Assembly (NCBI GenBank): GCA_021773835.1
Contig: JAJFJQ010000028.1
Span: 1-64,000 of the forward strand
Direction of reading: 5' to 3'
DNA length: 64,000 bases
Source of the DNA: Gammaproteobacteria bacterium
GTDB lineage: Bacteria > Pseudomonadota > Gammaproteobacteria > Ga0077536
Positions 43,236 through 52,603 of the stretch are shown here, one piece after another; the stretch's first letter is position 1; each line of letters begins with the position of its first letter. A model generated the notes under the pieces. It did no database searches, was not told the DNA's origin, and was given only the letters and a program-made list of their open reading frames with translations. The position numbers and the translations under genes were made by a program.

Positions 43236-45335
43236 TCAATCCATGCCCGGTTCCCATTCGATCAAATAACTATCCGCAGAACTCAAGGTCGCGCGTACCC
43301 CAGGTGGTATAACCAAGGTCGTGGTCGCCTCCTCAATGATCGCCGGCCCAACAATCAATTCACCAACCGGTACCGAATCGCCCCGCACGATCGTCGTCTC
43401 TCGGGGATCATCAAGATCAAACAAGGCGGTGCGAGTCGTGCGCGTCTCGGTAGCATCGACAACCGTACTTACCGTCACCTTCGATTGCGGTAAGCGAATC
43501 GCCAGCCGGCCGGTCCAATTCAAAAATTCAATCGGGCTCGCGCGGTCTTCGACACTAAAGATCCGTCGATGATTGGCATGAAATGCCTCAATAAGCTCGT
43601 CGACCACCGCCTTCGAATCGAGGCGTGAGGTCGGTAGATCGACGGCGATGTCCCACACTTGGGCGGCGTAGTGTGCGTCTACTCGGTAATGCGTCGTACG
43701 CTCATCGAAACCCCGGCTCGCAAGCTTTTCAGCAAACACGGCGAGATTTTTGTCGATATCGTCTAAACAATTGTTCACCGCCTCTCGGTCAAAGGCATCC
43801 GATCGGGTAGGCAAGGTCGCGCTCTGCTCGACCTGGATATCGGAGAACTGCATCCCGCAGGCTGACAGCACGCTCGCGGTGCGGGGCACAATAACTGCGC
43901 GGCATTTAAGATCACGCGCGATTGGCACAATGTTGAACCCGGCAGCGCCACCGCCAGCAACAACTATCGCTTCACTCGGGTCAATCCCTTCGCTGACCGT
44001 GATGTCCTTGATTGCGTTGATCATCGTTTCGTTCGACACCGCGAAAATGGAAAATGCGGCGGCCTCCGCGCTGATCCCCAACGGTTCCGAAATTGTCTGA
44101 ATCGCACGCTCCGCAGCTTTGACATCGAGTTGCATACGGCCGCCCAGGAAAAAATCCGGATCGATATAGCCAAGCACCAACGCACAGTCGGTCACTGTGG
44201 GTTCCAGGCCGCCGAGACCATAGCAGGCCGGTCCTGGATTCGCGCCCGCACTTTGCGGTCCAACATGTAATAAACCCGCGGAATCCAACCACGCAATCGA
44301 ACCACCGCCAGCGCCGACACTGCGCGCATCAACTGCGGGTATCCCGAGCATGTGCCCAGTAAAACGTTCGCCGAGCCAAGTCTCCTGGGTGATTGTGATC
44401 GCACCGTCGCGCACCAAACTGACATCGAAAGTCGTGCCCCCCATGTCAACCACAAGCACGGCACCCACTTTGTCTTCGAGTTCGGCATAGCGTCGGCCCG
44501 CCACCGGTCCCATTGCGGGTCCGGATCGCACGGTATGGATCGGACGTTGGACCACACTATCGATATCGAGGCATCCCCCGATCGTTGTGCTGACGAGGAT
44601 CTCACCCACGTATCCGTCGTCGCGTAGATCGGATTGCAGGTCGCGCAAGTGGGCTTGCATCAGCGGTTTGATCGACGCATCGATGGCGGTCGATGAGCCG
44701 CGTCGGTACTCACGCAATATTGGGTTCAATTCGTGACTCAAGGTGTAGGGCAGATCGGGTAGTTGGCTTTCGATGATCTTCCCAATCCGCTTCTCATGCG
44801 CTGGGTTAGCCGTACTCCACAGCAAAGACACCGCACATGCTTCGAAGCCACGCTCGCCGATCGTTCGGATCGCAGCTTCGGTCTTTGTCTCGTCAAGGGG
44901 CGTCACGATATCGCCGCTCGCGTCTGTACGTTCGTCGATTTCGAAGGTATGGCGTCGCGCGATATAGGGCTTCGGGAACGGGGTAGAAAAATCGTGCGGA
45001 TCGAATTTTCCACCTTCGCGCAAGACCAGGACATCGGGGAAGCCAGCGGTCGTGAGGAAGGCCGTCTTGGCGATGTTACCGGTTACGATCGCGTTCGTTG
45101 CTCGGGTCGTGCCGTAAATAAAAATGTCGGAACGGGCAAGTACTTCGGCAAGTTCAAGACTCAGTGACTCGGCGGCCGACGTCAGCGCTGCCTTTAGACC
45201 AACGTAAATTCGCTCAGGGGTCGTCAACGATTTACCGATCACAAAGCGCCCGGTGTCATCCGCAACCACAACATCGGTAAACGTTCCGCCCGTATCCACG
45301 GTAATTCGCCAGCCGCCTGTGCGAGCCTGATCCAT
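43236..45335 (-). CDS. hyuA: Hydantoinase/5-oxoprolinase A subunit (HyuA), aminotransferase-linked
   Basis: A 699-residue HyuA homologue: VDTGGTFTDVVVADD (13-27), IYGTTRATNAIVTG (73-86), VVDMGGTTFDVSLVRDG and VGAGGGSIAWL. Where the other three have GGAGPLHA this copy has GGGAAGFNIVPIA, and it uses YGTTRATNA rather than HGTTVATNA, so it belongs to a separate subfamily, as does its HyuB. GAGGGG precedes ATG 45335; a GTG at 45362 is in frame but unneeded. It is the first gene of the hyuA-hyuB-aminotransferase operon and is divergent from an SDR gene. Confidence 0.95.
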   Translation of the reverse strand: MDQARTGGWRITVDTGGTFTDVVVADDTGRFVIGKSLTTPERIYVGLKAALTSAAESLSLELAEVLARSDIFIYGTTRATNAIVTGNIAKTAFLTTAGFPDVLVLREGGKFDPHDFSTPFPKPYIARRHTFEIDERTDASGDIVTPLDETKTEAAIRTIGERGFEACAVSLLWSTANPAHEKRIGKIIESQLPDLPYTLSHELNPILREYRRGSSTAIDASIKPLMQAHLRDLQSDLRDDGYVGEILVSTTIGGCLDIDSVVQRPIHTVRSGPAMGPVAGRRYAELEDKVGAVLVVDMGGTTFDVSLVRDGAITITQETWLGERFTGHMLGIPAVDARSVGAGGGSIAWLDSAGLLHVGPQSAGANPGPACYGLGGLEPTVTDCALVLGYIDPDFFLGGRMQLDVKAAERAIQTISEPLGISAEAAAFSIFAVSNETMINAIKDITVSEGIDPSEAIVVAGGGAAGFNIVPIARDLKCRAVIVPRTASVLSACGMQFSDIQVEQSATLPTRSDAFDREAVNNCLDDIDKNLAVFAEKLASRGFDERTTHYRVDAHYAAQVWDIAVDLPTSRLDSKAVVDELIEAFHANHRRIFSVEDRASPIEFLNWTGRLAIRLPQSKVTVSTVVDATETRTTRTALFDLDDPRETTIVRGDSVPVGELIVGPAIIEEATTTLVIPPGVRATLSSADSYLIEWEPGMD

Positions 45336-45433
45336 CCTGTGCCCCTCGTTTATTTTCGTCACTTACAATCGGTTAATCTCCTACACTAGGCGCACCATTG
45401 CAACGCTGCTATTCGGGCGGCTTAGGAGCATCT

Positions 45434-46207
45434 ATGAAAGTCAAAGATAAGATCGCCGTGATCACCGGTGGCGCAAGCGGGATTGGGGCCGCGCTAGCAC
45501 GGCGCTTCCACGCCGAAGGCGCCAAGGCGATTGCGGTCGCCGACGTGCAAATAGACCTCCTGAAAGATGTTGCCGCCGAGGTAGGCGGGTTCGCGGTGCC
45601 GTGCAATGTCGCGCTAGAGAGCGATATTCAGAACCTGGTAGACGAGGTTGAAGACAAATTAGGACCGATCGATATTTTCTGCTCCAACGCCGGCATCGCC
45701 CGCCTCGGGGATGAAGATGCGCCGAACGACGAATGGCAATTGAATTGGGACATCCATGTGATGGCACATGTCTACGCGGTGCGCGCAGTCGCGCCGAAAA
45801 TGGCAGCGCGTGGTAGCGGTTACCTGATCCACACGGCATCTGCCGCGGGGCTCTTAAGTCATATTCAATCGGCAACCTATTCGGTTACGAAACACGCTGC
45901 CGTTGCGTTTGCCGAATGGGTGTCGATCAAATATCGCGACCAAGGCGTTCGCGTATCCGTATTGGCGCCGCAGGCCGTACGCACGCCGATGACCGATCGA
46001 CCGGACGGTGCGGTCGTTGCAAGCCTTGATGGCATGATCGAACCGGAGGAGCTCGCCGATTGTGTCATCGAGACCATGGACCAAGAGACATTTCTAATGA
46101 TCCCGCACCGTGAGGTGCAAGGCTATATGGTACGCAAGGCCGGTGATGTCGATCGTTGGTTAGCAGGGATGAATCGCTGGCGGGTGAAATCGGGACCAGC
46201 ACGCTAA
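45434..46207 (+). CDS. Short-chain dehydrogenase/reductase
   Basis: A 257-residue classical SDR: AVITGGASGIGAALARRF cofactor site, CSNAGIARLG, and the Ser-Tyr-Lys catalytic set in YLIHTASAAG and YSVTKHAAVAF. TAGGAG precedes ATG 45434. It oxidises an alcohol or reduces a ketone with NAD(P)(H). It is divergent from hyuA by about 100 bp, so shared control is possible. It could process a semialdehyde or alcohol from the neighbouring operon; the substrate is unknown. Confidence 0.92.
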   Translation: MKVKDKIAVITGGASGIGAALARRFHAEGAKAIAVADVQIDLLKDVAAEVGGFAVPCNVALESDIQNLVDEVEDKLGPIDIFCSNAGIARLGDEDAPNDEWQLNWDIHVMAHVYAVRAVAPKMAARGSGYLIHTASAAGLLSHIQSATYSVTKHAAVAFAEWVSIKYRDQGVRVSVLAPQAVRTPMTDRPDGAVVASLDGMIEPEELADCVIETMDQETFLMIPHREVQGYMVRKAGDVDRWLAGMNRWRVKSGPAR

Positions 46208-46255
46208 TGTCCGGCACTTTATGTTCAATTCCGCTTCTTTCAAAGGCGCGCATCC

Positions 46256-47443
46256 ATGGCTACACCGAATGACGTAACGGGACCGGTGTTAGTCGAACGC
46301 GCGCGTGCACTGGTGCCGGCCTTGCGCGAACGTGCGCGCGCGGCAGAAGAACTGCGACAGCTACCGGATGCGACCATTCAAGACGCCGCGGATGCCGGAT
46401 TCTTTCAGGCCTACGTGCCGAAACGCTATGGCGGCCATGAAATCGATTTTCGTTACGGCCCGCAGATCACGCGCGAACTCGCTCGGGGTTGCTTGTCATC
46501 CGCCTGGGTGATCAGTTTCCTCAATCAACATAATTGGCAGCTCGCCTTATTCCCCGACAGTGCGCAACAGCACGTATGGGCCAAGCGCCCGTATATGCTG
46601 GCGCCGACGAACATCGTCCCCGGCGGCACTGCCACCCCGGTTGCTGGCGGCTATCGTGTATCCGGTAAGTGGCCTTGGTCGAGCGGGGTGATGCACTCCG
46701 ACTGGTTTGTTGCGACCACCGTCGTCCCGGGAGAAGCGGCGGTCCAAGACGAGCGTTATTTATTGATGCCGATCGAACAGACCACCGTATTAGACGTTTG
46801 GGAGGTTTCAGGCCTTGCCGCGACGGGCAGCAACACGGTGATAGTCGAAGACGTGTTTGTGGCTGAAGACATGCAAGTGTCAGTCGCCGGCATGCTCGAT
46901 GGTAGCGCACCTGGATTTTCCGTTAACGACAATGCCTTGTGGCGCGTACCGATGGTCTTGTTGCTCGACTTTAATTCCCTCATTGCAGCTAGCGTGGGCG
47001 CCGCCGAAGGCGCACTCGAAATATTTATCGAGGAGACGAAGGGAAAGCAGATCTCCTATGGCGGTGGCGCAGCGATTGACAGTAGCGCGATGCAAATGCG
47101 CGTAGGTCGAGCGCAACTGAAGGTCACCAGCATTCGTAATCTGTTTGATGTGACGCTCGCGGAAATCGACGATCGAACGCGTGCACGAGAGTCATTGAAC
47201 GAATTCGAACGCATTGAAATGATTGCGCTCGGTACCCACATCATTCACAACGCGCGCTGGATCGTCGACGAGATCTGCGAAGCCGCAGGCTCATCAATCA
47301 ATTTTCTCTCGCACCCGCTCCAGCGTATGCGTCGCGACTTAAATGTCCTTGCCTCGCACGGTCTTGTGAATTTTGATCGGGGCATCGAAGCCTACGGCAA
47401 AGTGTTACTCGGACGAGACATCCCGACTGAGGCGATCCGGTGA
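46256..47443 (+). CDS. Acyl-CoA-dehydrogenase-fold flavin monooxygenase (HsaA/HpaH/DszC-like)
   Basis: A 395-residue protein with the acyl-CoA dehydrogenase fold but group D monooxygenase features. These include the N-terminal DAGFFQAYVPKRYGGHEID, YRVSGKWPWSSGVMHSDWFV, VEDVFVAEDMQVS and the C-terminal HPLQRMRRDLNVLASHGLVNFD, with no typical acyl-CoA catalytic Glu region. Relatives (steroid HsaA, HpaB-type C2 oxygenases, DszC) use externally supplied FMNH2 to hydroxylate aromatic or S/N-containing compounds. It starts 48 bp after the SDR and is convergent with an NtaA/DszA-type gene. No flavin reductase gene is adjacent. Confidence 0.85.
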   Translation: MATPNDVTGPVLVERARALVPALRERARAAEELRQLPDATIQDAADAGFFQAYVPKRYGGHEIDFRYGPQITRELARGCLSSAWVISFLNQHNWQLALFPDSAQQHVWAKRPYMLAPTNIVPGGTATPVAGGYRVSGKWPWSSGVMHSDWFVATTVVPGEAAVQDERYLLMPIEQTTVLDVWEVSGLAATGSNTVIVEDVFVAEDMQVSVAGMLDGSAPGFSVNDNALWRVPMVLLLDFNSLIAASVGAAEGALEIFIEETKGKQISYGGGAAIDSSAMQMRVGRAQLKVTSIRNLFDVTLAEIDDRTRARESLNEFERIEMIALGTHIIHNARWIVDEICEAAGSSINFLSHPLQRMRRDLNVLASHGLVNFDRGIEAYGKVLLGRDIPTEAIR

Positions 47444-47447
47444 TCGG

Positions 47448-48749
47448 TCAAGCTTCGCTAGTTAGATGCTCGCGTAGCGTGGTGCCCGAGTACGGATCAC
47501 GCAAGACCCCTCGCTTTTTCAGCTCTGGCACCAAAAGTTCGACCAAGTCGGCAAAGTATTCCGGTGCGTAATAGGACGGCGTGATCTGAAATCCATTGCC
47601 ACCACCTTCTTCGAGGAAACTTTGCATAGCGTCGGCGACCTGCACCGGCGTGCCAACGAAAGGATTTCTATCGCCCCCAGATAGATAGGTCTTAGCGATT
47701 TCGCGTAGGGTAACCGTGGGATCAGCCTTGCTATAGATTTCGAACAATCCCTTGATCCCTGGCACATCAAGATCCGATACCGAACGGTCAATATCGAAGT
47801 TCGACAGATCAACGTCCCAATGCGCCGACATCTGCGCCAGCGATGCTTCTAGTGGAATGCGCGAGCGGATCTCATCGTAACGCTCACGTGCTTGTGCCTC
47901 GCTTGCTGCCACGAGTGGCGCCGATGCCCATAAAATCGGAATTGACACCGGATCGCGACCGTTCCGCTCGGCACGAGCGGCAAAATCATCACAATAAGCA
48001 CGCATCTGGGTGCGGCCACGGGCAACGCTGAAAATACCATCCGCGTGTTTCGCCGCAAACGATTTGCCCCGTTCCGACTGCCCGGCTTGGAACAAGAACG
48101 GGCGACGACGCGGCGATGGGACAACCGTGAACGGTCCCTGCGTTTTATACCAGCGGCCGACAAAATCAGCACGATGAACCTTTGATGGATCGGCGAAGGT
48201 CTTATGCTCCATGTCCATCACCATGGCATCGTCCTCCCAGCTATTCCACAGCGCGTAACACGCTTGCAGATACTCATCGGCTCGATCGTAGCGCTCGTCG
48301 TGCGCAGGTAGATCGTCTAAGCCGAAATTTCTCGCCTCACCCGTTCCAAAAGACGCAACGATATTCCAACCAACTCGTCCGTGGGTCAGGTGATCGAGCG
48401 TCGACAAGGTACGAGCCAAACTAAACACCGGAGAAAACGTCGTCGACATTGTTACCGCAAATCCGATTTTTTTTACCGTCGCGGATAAGTACGTGACCAG
48501 CGCGACGGGATCATGAACCGGGAATTGAATCGCATATTTAATCTGATCCGGTGTATTGCCACCGTGCAGTGAATCGGCCAAAAACAACATATCGAAGCCA
48601 CCACGCTCCAGCGTGTTCGCGATCGATTCCCAGTACTGCGACTCAAACCAGCGATGGATGATTTTCTCCCGCGGATGGATCCAAGAGAGCGGCATATGCG
48701 ATGCCGGTGCGAACATCATGAACCCCGATAGATGAATTTGTTTAGGCAT
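47448..48749 (-). CDS. NtaA/SnaA/DszA-type FMNH2-dependent monooxygenase
   Basis: A 433-residue luciferase-superfamily protein of the nitrilotriacetate monooxygenase group: MPKQIHLSGFMMFAPASH start, YWESIANTLERGGFDMLFLADSLH, STLDHLTHGRVGWNIVASFG, and ARNFGLDDLPAHDERYDRADEYLQ. These enzymes oxidise chelators, sulfones or streptogramin-type compounds with FMNH2 from a partner reductase. Its 3' end faces the DszC-like gene five bases away. The combination of a DszC-like and a DszA-like oxygenase is suggestive but the substrate is not evident. Confidence 0.92.
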   Translation of the reverse strand: MPKQIHLSGFMMFAPASHMPLSWIHPREKIIHRWFESQYWESIANTLERGGFDMLFLADSLHGGNTPDQIKYAIQFPVHDPVALVTYLSATVKKIGFAVTMSTTFSPVFSLARTLSTLDHLTHGRVGWNIVASFGTGEARNFGLDDLPAHDERYDRADEYLQACYALWNSWEDDAMVMDMEHKTFADPSKVHRADFVGRWYKTQGPFTVVPSPRRRPFLFQAGQSERGKSFAAKHADGIFSVARGRTQMRAYCDDFAARAERNGRDPVSIPILWASAPLVAASEAQARERYDEIRSRIPLEASLAQMSAHWDVDLSNFDIDRSVSDLDVPGIKGLFEIYSKADPTVTLREIAKTYLSGGDRNPFVGTPVQVADAMQSFLEEGGGNGFQITPSYYAPEYFADLVELLVPELKKRGVLRDPYSGTTLREHLTSEA

Positions 48750-48853
48750 TGCGTGATTTCGTTTCCGGATCGGATCCGCCTTAGCGAGATTCGTCCATAT
48801 GCTACCATCGCGAGGCCTCGGCGCGTCGGAATCGAACCACTGGCCTCACATCG

Positions 48854-50161
48854 ATGGAAAAACCATTACAACAAAAACCTAAGCTAACTGACGGGCTAAG
48901 AGTCGGTATTGTCGGTGGCTCAATTACTGCCTGCGCAACCGCAACGCTACTAATGCGCGCCGGCGCCAAGGTTAGTGTGTTTGAGCGTTCTGCCGGGCGA
49001 TTGGAAGACCGCGGTGTGGGTCTTGCGATGAAGATCTCGACGCTTGAAGCGCTTGCTGAACAAGACCTTATCGACGCGATCGAAACGCCGGTCCCGGTTT
49101 GGATGCGCACATTCGCGCGACCACATCGACCGGAATCGAACCATGGCAACACACCGTGGCACGTATTCTGGGAGCAACCAGTCGCCTTTCACGCGAATCA
49201 TTGGGGCGTCCTGTTTCGCAACTTGCGCCAACGCGTGCCGGACGAAATCTACCACTCCGGCTCAGAGGTCACCGATCTCCGCCGGCTGCCCGACGCCACG
49301 ATCGATTTGATCTTCGCCAACGGGGCGACACAAAACTTCGATCTGGTGATCTTCGCCGATGGGTACGAATCGATCGGACGCCGCCTGCTGTTTCCCGACA
49401 CCAACATCGGCGCAACCCAATATTTTCTTTGGCGCGGAATGATCGACGAATGGGTATTACCGATCCCAGAGGGATACAACGATACGATTACCTTTTTCGG
49501 CTACAAATATGGCCATGGCTTTGTTTATTATGTACCGAGTCCAGAGCATGGTTCGACCCCGGGCAAGCGTCGCGTGAATTGGGCATTTCATGAGACCATC
49601 GCCGGTAAGGACATCCCCGGCATCGAGCCAGACGCTGACGGCTATGTACGCAAAGGACTGCGACCTGGTGCAGCAAGCGAGGCCCAGGTCGAATATTGTC
49701 GCGCGATGGCACGCGAACATTTTCCGCCGTATTTTGGCGATGTGGTTGCGGCCACACCGCAACCGTTCATCCAGCCAGTGATTGAAGCTTGCGTACCCCG
49801 CTACACTCGCGGACGCATCTGCCTCATCGGCGACGCCGCGACACTGTCACGTCCACACATCGGCGGCGGCGCGGGCAAGGCGCTCGATGATGCGCTTAGT
49901 CTTGCGGACATGTTGGCGGAAGGTGATTCCCTAGATAGCGTCTTAGCAGCCTGGGATGACGCGCGTAGCGCCTTCGGCACGGAGGTTTTTGAGCTTGGCC
50001 AATCACTAGGTAAGCATCTAGTGGAAACAACGCCGAGTTGGGATTCAATGGACCAAGCTGCCATGGACAATTGGTGGGCGGGTGTGATCGATGGGCGTTA
50101 CTGGTTTTGGGTCGACGAGGTAGGCGACAAACACCCGACGCTAAAATTGCGTTCACGCTAG
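48854..50161 (+). CDS. FAD-dependent aromatic-ring monooxygenase (dihydroxypyridine-hydroxylase-like)
   Basis: A 435-residue group A flavoprotein monooxygenase. The FAD site is RVGIVGGSITACATATLLMR, with the second Gly-rich position partly changed, then VFERSAG. VIFADGYESIGRR lies mid-protein, and ICLIGDAATLSRPHIGGGAGKALDDALSLA near the end. The RPHIGGGAGKALDDA segment resembles 2,6-dihydroxypyridine 3-hydroxylases, so N-heteroaromatic ring hydroxylation is a fair but unproven guess. It is convergent with the DUF4105 gene. Confidence 0.88.
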   Translation: MEKPLQQKPKLTDGLRVGIVGGSITACATATLLMRAGAKVSVFERSAGRLEDRGVGLAMKISTLEALAEQDLIDAIETPVPVWMRTFARPHRPESNHGNTPWHVFWEQPVAFHANHWGVLFRNLRQRVPDEIYHSGSEVTDLRRLPDATIDLIFANGATQNFDLVIFADGYESIGRRLLFPDTNIGATQYFLWRGMIDEWVLPIPEGYNDTITFFGYKYGHGFVYYVPSPEHGSTPGKRRVNWAFHETIAGKDIPGIEPDADGYVRKGLRPGAASEAQVEYCRAMAREHFPPYFGDVVAATPQPFIQPVIEACVPRYTRGRICLIGDAATLSRPHIGGGAGKALDDALSLADMLAEGDSLDSVLAAWDDARSAFGTEVFELGQSLGKHLVETTPSWDSMDQAAMDNWWAGVIDGRYWFWVDEVGDKHPTLKLRSR

Positions 50162-50182
50162 AGTAAAAGAAAAACAACATCG

Positions 50183-50971
50183 TCATCGCGCATGTAGCCG
50201 ATCGACGAATCCATCAATATTTAGACGCTCAATTCTCGCGACGGACTTTTCCGCGAGCACCCCGCGAGAGGTCAAATAATCGTCTGCGAGACCCGTCAAG
50301 ATGAAGGACTTATCGAACGGTAGAAATCCGGGCTCGACCTGGTTTGCCGCATTGATAATAACGTTTGTACAGTTGGACGTTATAGTGTTGTACCAACGTG
50401 GCGTATGCGACAGCGCCGCGGTTTGCTTTAGAAAGTTGAGTAAATACTGCTGTTGGTGCGGCGCCGTTTGTTTGATCCGATATTTAGTTATCGCGTAGCC
50501 GAGATACCGCACCCGCCGCTCCACCAAGTCCGTCTCGCTGGCCCAAGTATGAGTGAGTTCGAATCCGCGCAGCGCGCCTTTCAGCAGCGAGTACTGCTCC
50601 CCGAGCTCGCGGCGAGTCTCGACTGATACGCCTATTCGAGGATGCGCATAGCTGTCGTTGAATTCGAACACGACAAACGTATGGGCAATCCACCCACGCG
50701 GATCGAGGATCTGCTCGTAGAGATACATGCCGCGGAGATCGGCGAGGCGATACGTTTCGCTAAAATACTCACGCGATGTCGGCCCATCGTCTGCGTAACG
50801 CCAATTGCGAATGTTAGTGAGGGTGAACTGCGATCCATCAGCTGCGATCGCAACCTCTGCAAGTACCCGAACATCGGGATCCCAGTTTCTCTCTAGCTCG
50901 GGCGTGCGCGAGACTACGACCGCGATCGTAACAATGAGAAGCGCGGCAACAACATAGAGTGTAATCCGCAT
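50183..50971 (-). CDS. Membrane-anchored DUF4105 (Lnb-like) protein
   Basis: A 262-residue protein with one N-terminal membrane anchor or uncleaved signal (MRITLYVVAALLIVTIAVVV). A DUF4105 periplasmic domain follows. The His of GWIAHTFVVFEF and the Cys of TITSNCTNVIINAANQ match the two conserved positions of this thiol-type family, to which the N-terminal domain of the lipoprotein acyltransferase Lnb belongs. It may act on envelope lipids or lipoproteins. No link with the catabolic genes around it is evident. Confidence 0.83.
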   Translation of the reverse strand: MRITLYVVAALLIVTIAVVVSRTPELERNWDPDVRVLAEVAIAADGSQFTLTNIRNWRYADDGPTSREYFSETYRLADLRGMYLYEQILDPRGWIAHTFVVFEFNDSYAHPRIGVSVETRRELGEQYSLLKGALRGFELTHTWASETDLVERRVRYLGYAITKYRIKQTAPHQQQYLLNFLKQTAALSHTPRWYNTITSNCTNVIINAANQVEPGFLPFDKSFILTGLADDYLTSRGVLAEKSVARIERLNIDGFVDRLHAR

Positions 50972-51063
50972 ATAACTTTAATGCCGGTCACGACGACGAT
51001 GAAGCCAGCTTCTGATCCGGCCAAGCGGCGGCGCGCGGGCTGGCGTCATTCGCGCCTGCCGCA

Positions 51064-51738
51064 TCACGCAGCTTCAGAAAACGGTTTCAATACTTCACAG
51101 TTCGGCGCGAAATTCAGTGTCGCACCCGTCTTCGTCTGTAGTTCCTCGCGCTCGAGTCCTTCAATCATCGCTGTGACGATCAAGCCATTGTCGACGATAT
51201 CAATGATGGCGAGGTCGGAATATACCCGATTGACACAGCCAACCCCCGTGAGCGGTAAGGTGCAGCGCTCGACGACCTTCGGCTCGCCGCTCTTCGACAC
51301 ATGGCTCGATAGCATCACCCACACTTGCTTCGCCCCTGCGACAAGGTCCATCGCGCCACCGACGGCCGGCGGACGCGGCCCTGGGATAAGCCAATTGGCG
51401 ATATCACCGTTGGCGGCGACTTCATATGCACCGAGGATAGAGATATCGATATGCCCACCGCGGATCATTGCGAATGAATCGGCGTGATGAAAATAGGATC
51501 CGCCATCCAATATACTCACCGCCTGTTTGCCGGCATTCACAATATCCCAGTCTTCTGCGCCCTCGAGGGCCGCCGGACCCATACCGAGCATGCCGTTCTC
51601 GGTGTGTAAGATAAATTCACGGTCGTCTGGGATATGGTCGCTGACGAGCATCGGCATACCGATCCCTAGATTGACGTAACTACCGCCGGTGATATCACTC
51701 GCAACCCGACGCGCAATATCCACAGATGAAAGCTTCAT
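51064..51738 (-). CDS. 3-oxoacid CoA-transferase subunit B
   Basis: A 224-residue beta subunit of family I CoA-transferases. The catalytic Glu is in ILHTENGMLGMGP. It also has YVNLGIGMPMLVSD, IRGGHIDISILGAYEVAANGDIANW and DLVAGAKQVWVMLSSH. It overlaps the A subunit by four bases (ATGA), which implies coupled translation. With subunit A it transfers CoA from succinyl-CoA to a 3-oxoacid such as acetoacetate or 3-oxoadipate. A maleylacetate-reductase-like gene at 36.7 kb would be consistent with 3-oxoadipate, but this is inference. Confidence 0.93.
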   Translation of the reverse strand: MKLSSVDIARRVASDITGGSYVNLGIGMPMLVSDHIPDDREFILHTENGMLGMGPAALEGAEDWDIVNAGKQAVSILDGGSYFHHADSFAMIRGGHIDISILGAYEVAANGDIANWLIPGPRPPAVGGAMDLVAGAKQVWVMLSSHVSKSGEPKVVERCTLPLTGVGCVNRVYSDLAIIDIVDNGLIVTAMIEGLEREELQTKTGATLNFAPNCEVLKPFSEAA

Positions 51739-52409
51739 GTGTAATCTCCGACTTCGATCATGCGGTCAACGAAAATACCTGGGGTGATCACTTCCTCCGC
51801 CGGCACCATGTCGACAAATTTCCGGACTTCGACCAAGGTCGTCGATGCGGCAGTCGCCATCACGGGATTAAAATTACGTGCAGTAGCCCGATAGGTGAGA
51901 TTGCCCCATCGATCGCCGGTGGCTGCGTGGATCAGGGCGATATCGGCACGGATCGCGCGCTCCATCACGTAATGCCTAGCGTCAAATTCCCGGATCTCCT
52001 TGCCGTCGGCCAAGGGCGTGCCGTAGGCCGTAGCGGTGTAAAACGCTGGGATACCGGCGCCGCCCGCGCGGATGCGCTCGGCCAGTGTGCCTTGGGGAAC
52101 GGTTTCAAGATCGATTTTCCCGGCGGCATACAGTTCCTCAAAGATCTTTGAATCCGAAGAACGCGGGAAACTGCAGATCATTTTGCCTACGCTGCCACTT
52201 TGAATTAAGAGTGCAAGTCCATACTCGCCCCCGCCGGCACCATTACTTACTACGGTTAGATCGCTTAGGCCAAGTGCACGTAGTGCGTCGATCAATTTAA
52301 CCGCCACACCGGTGTCTCCAAAACCACCGAGCAACACCGTCGCGCCATCTTTTAGATCTGGGCAATCGGCCATCATTTCGGACATGCTCTGCGTACGTTT
52401 ATCGATCAT
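51735..52409 (-). CDS. 3-oxoacid CoA-transferase subunit A
   Basis: A 224-residue alpha subunit. It has ATVLLGGFGDTGVAVKLIDAL, LTVVSNGAGGGEYGLALLI, KMICSFPRSSDS, PQGTLAERIRAGGAGIPAFYT and the C-terminal DRMIEVGDYT. It precedes subunit B with a four-base overlap. Two further in-frame Met codons (residues 9 and 12) leave the exact start open. It is divergent from the cyclase-family gene. Confidence 0.93.
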   Translation of the reverse strand: MIDKRTQSMSEMMADCPDLKDGATVLLGGFGDTGVAVKLIDALRALGLSDLTVVSNGAGGGEYGLALLIQSGSVGKMICSFPRSSDSKIFEELYAAGKIDLETVPQGTLAERIRAGGAGIPAFYTATAYGTPLADGKEIREFDARHYVMERAIRADIALIHAATGDRWGNLTYRATARNFNPVMATAASTTLVEVRKFVDMVPAEEVITPGIFVDRMIEVGDYT

Positions 52410-52603
52410 AAGTGTTGCAACTGCTTGTGTGAGATGGTTCGGCCAATACCGACCGTATAGTGTCGTCCGGTACCGGCTGTTCTAGTCGCATATTATGCCG
52501 AGTTCCGAATGCAATCGCACAGTCACATGAAACTTATAGCCCAGGATCGTCAATGCGAGCTGCTATCCTCCGGCAATGATCACCTATCGATGAGGGCTTT
52601 TAT

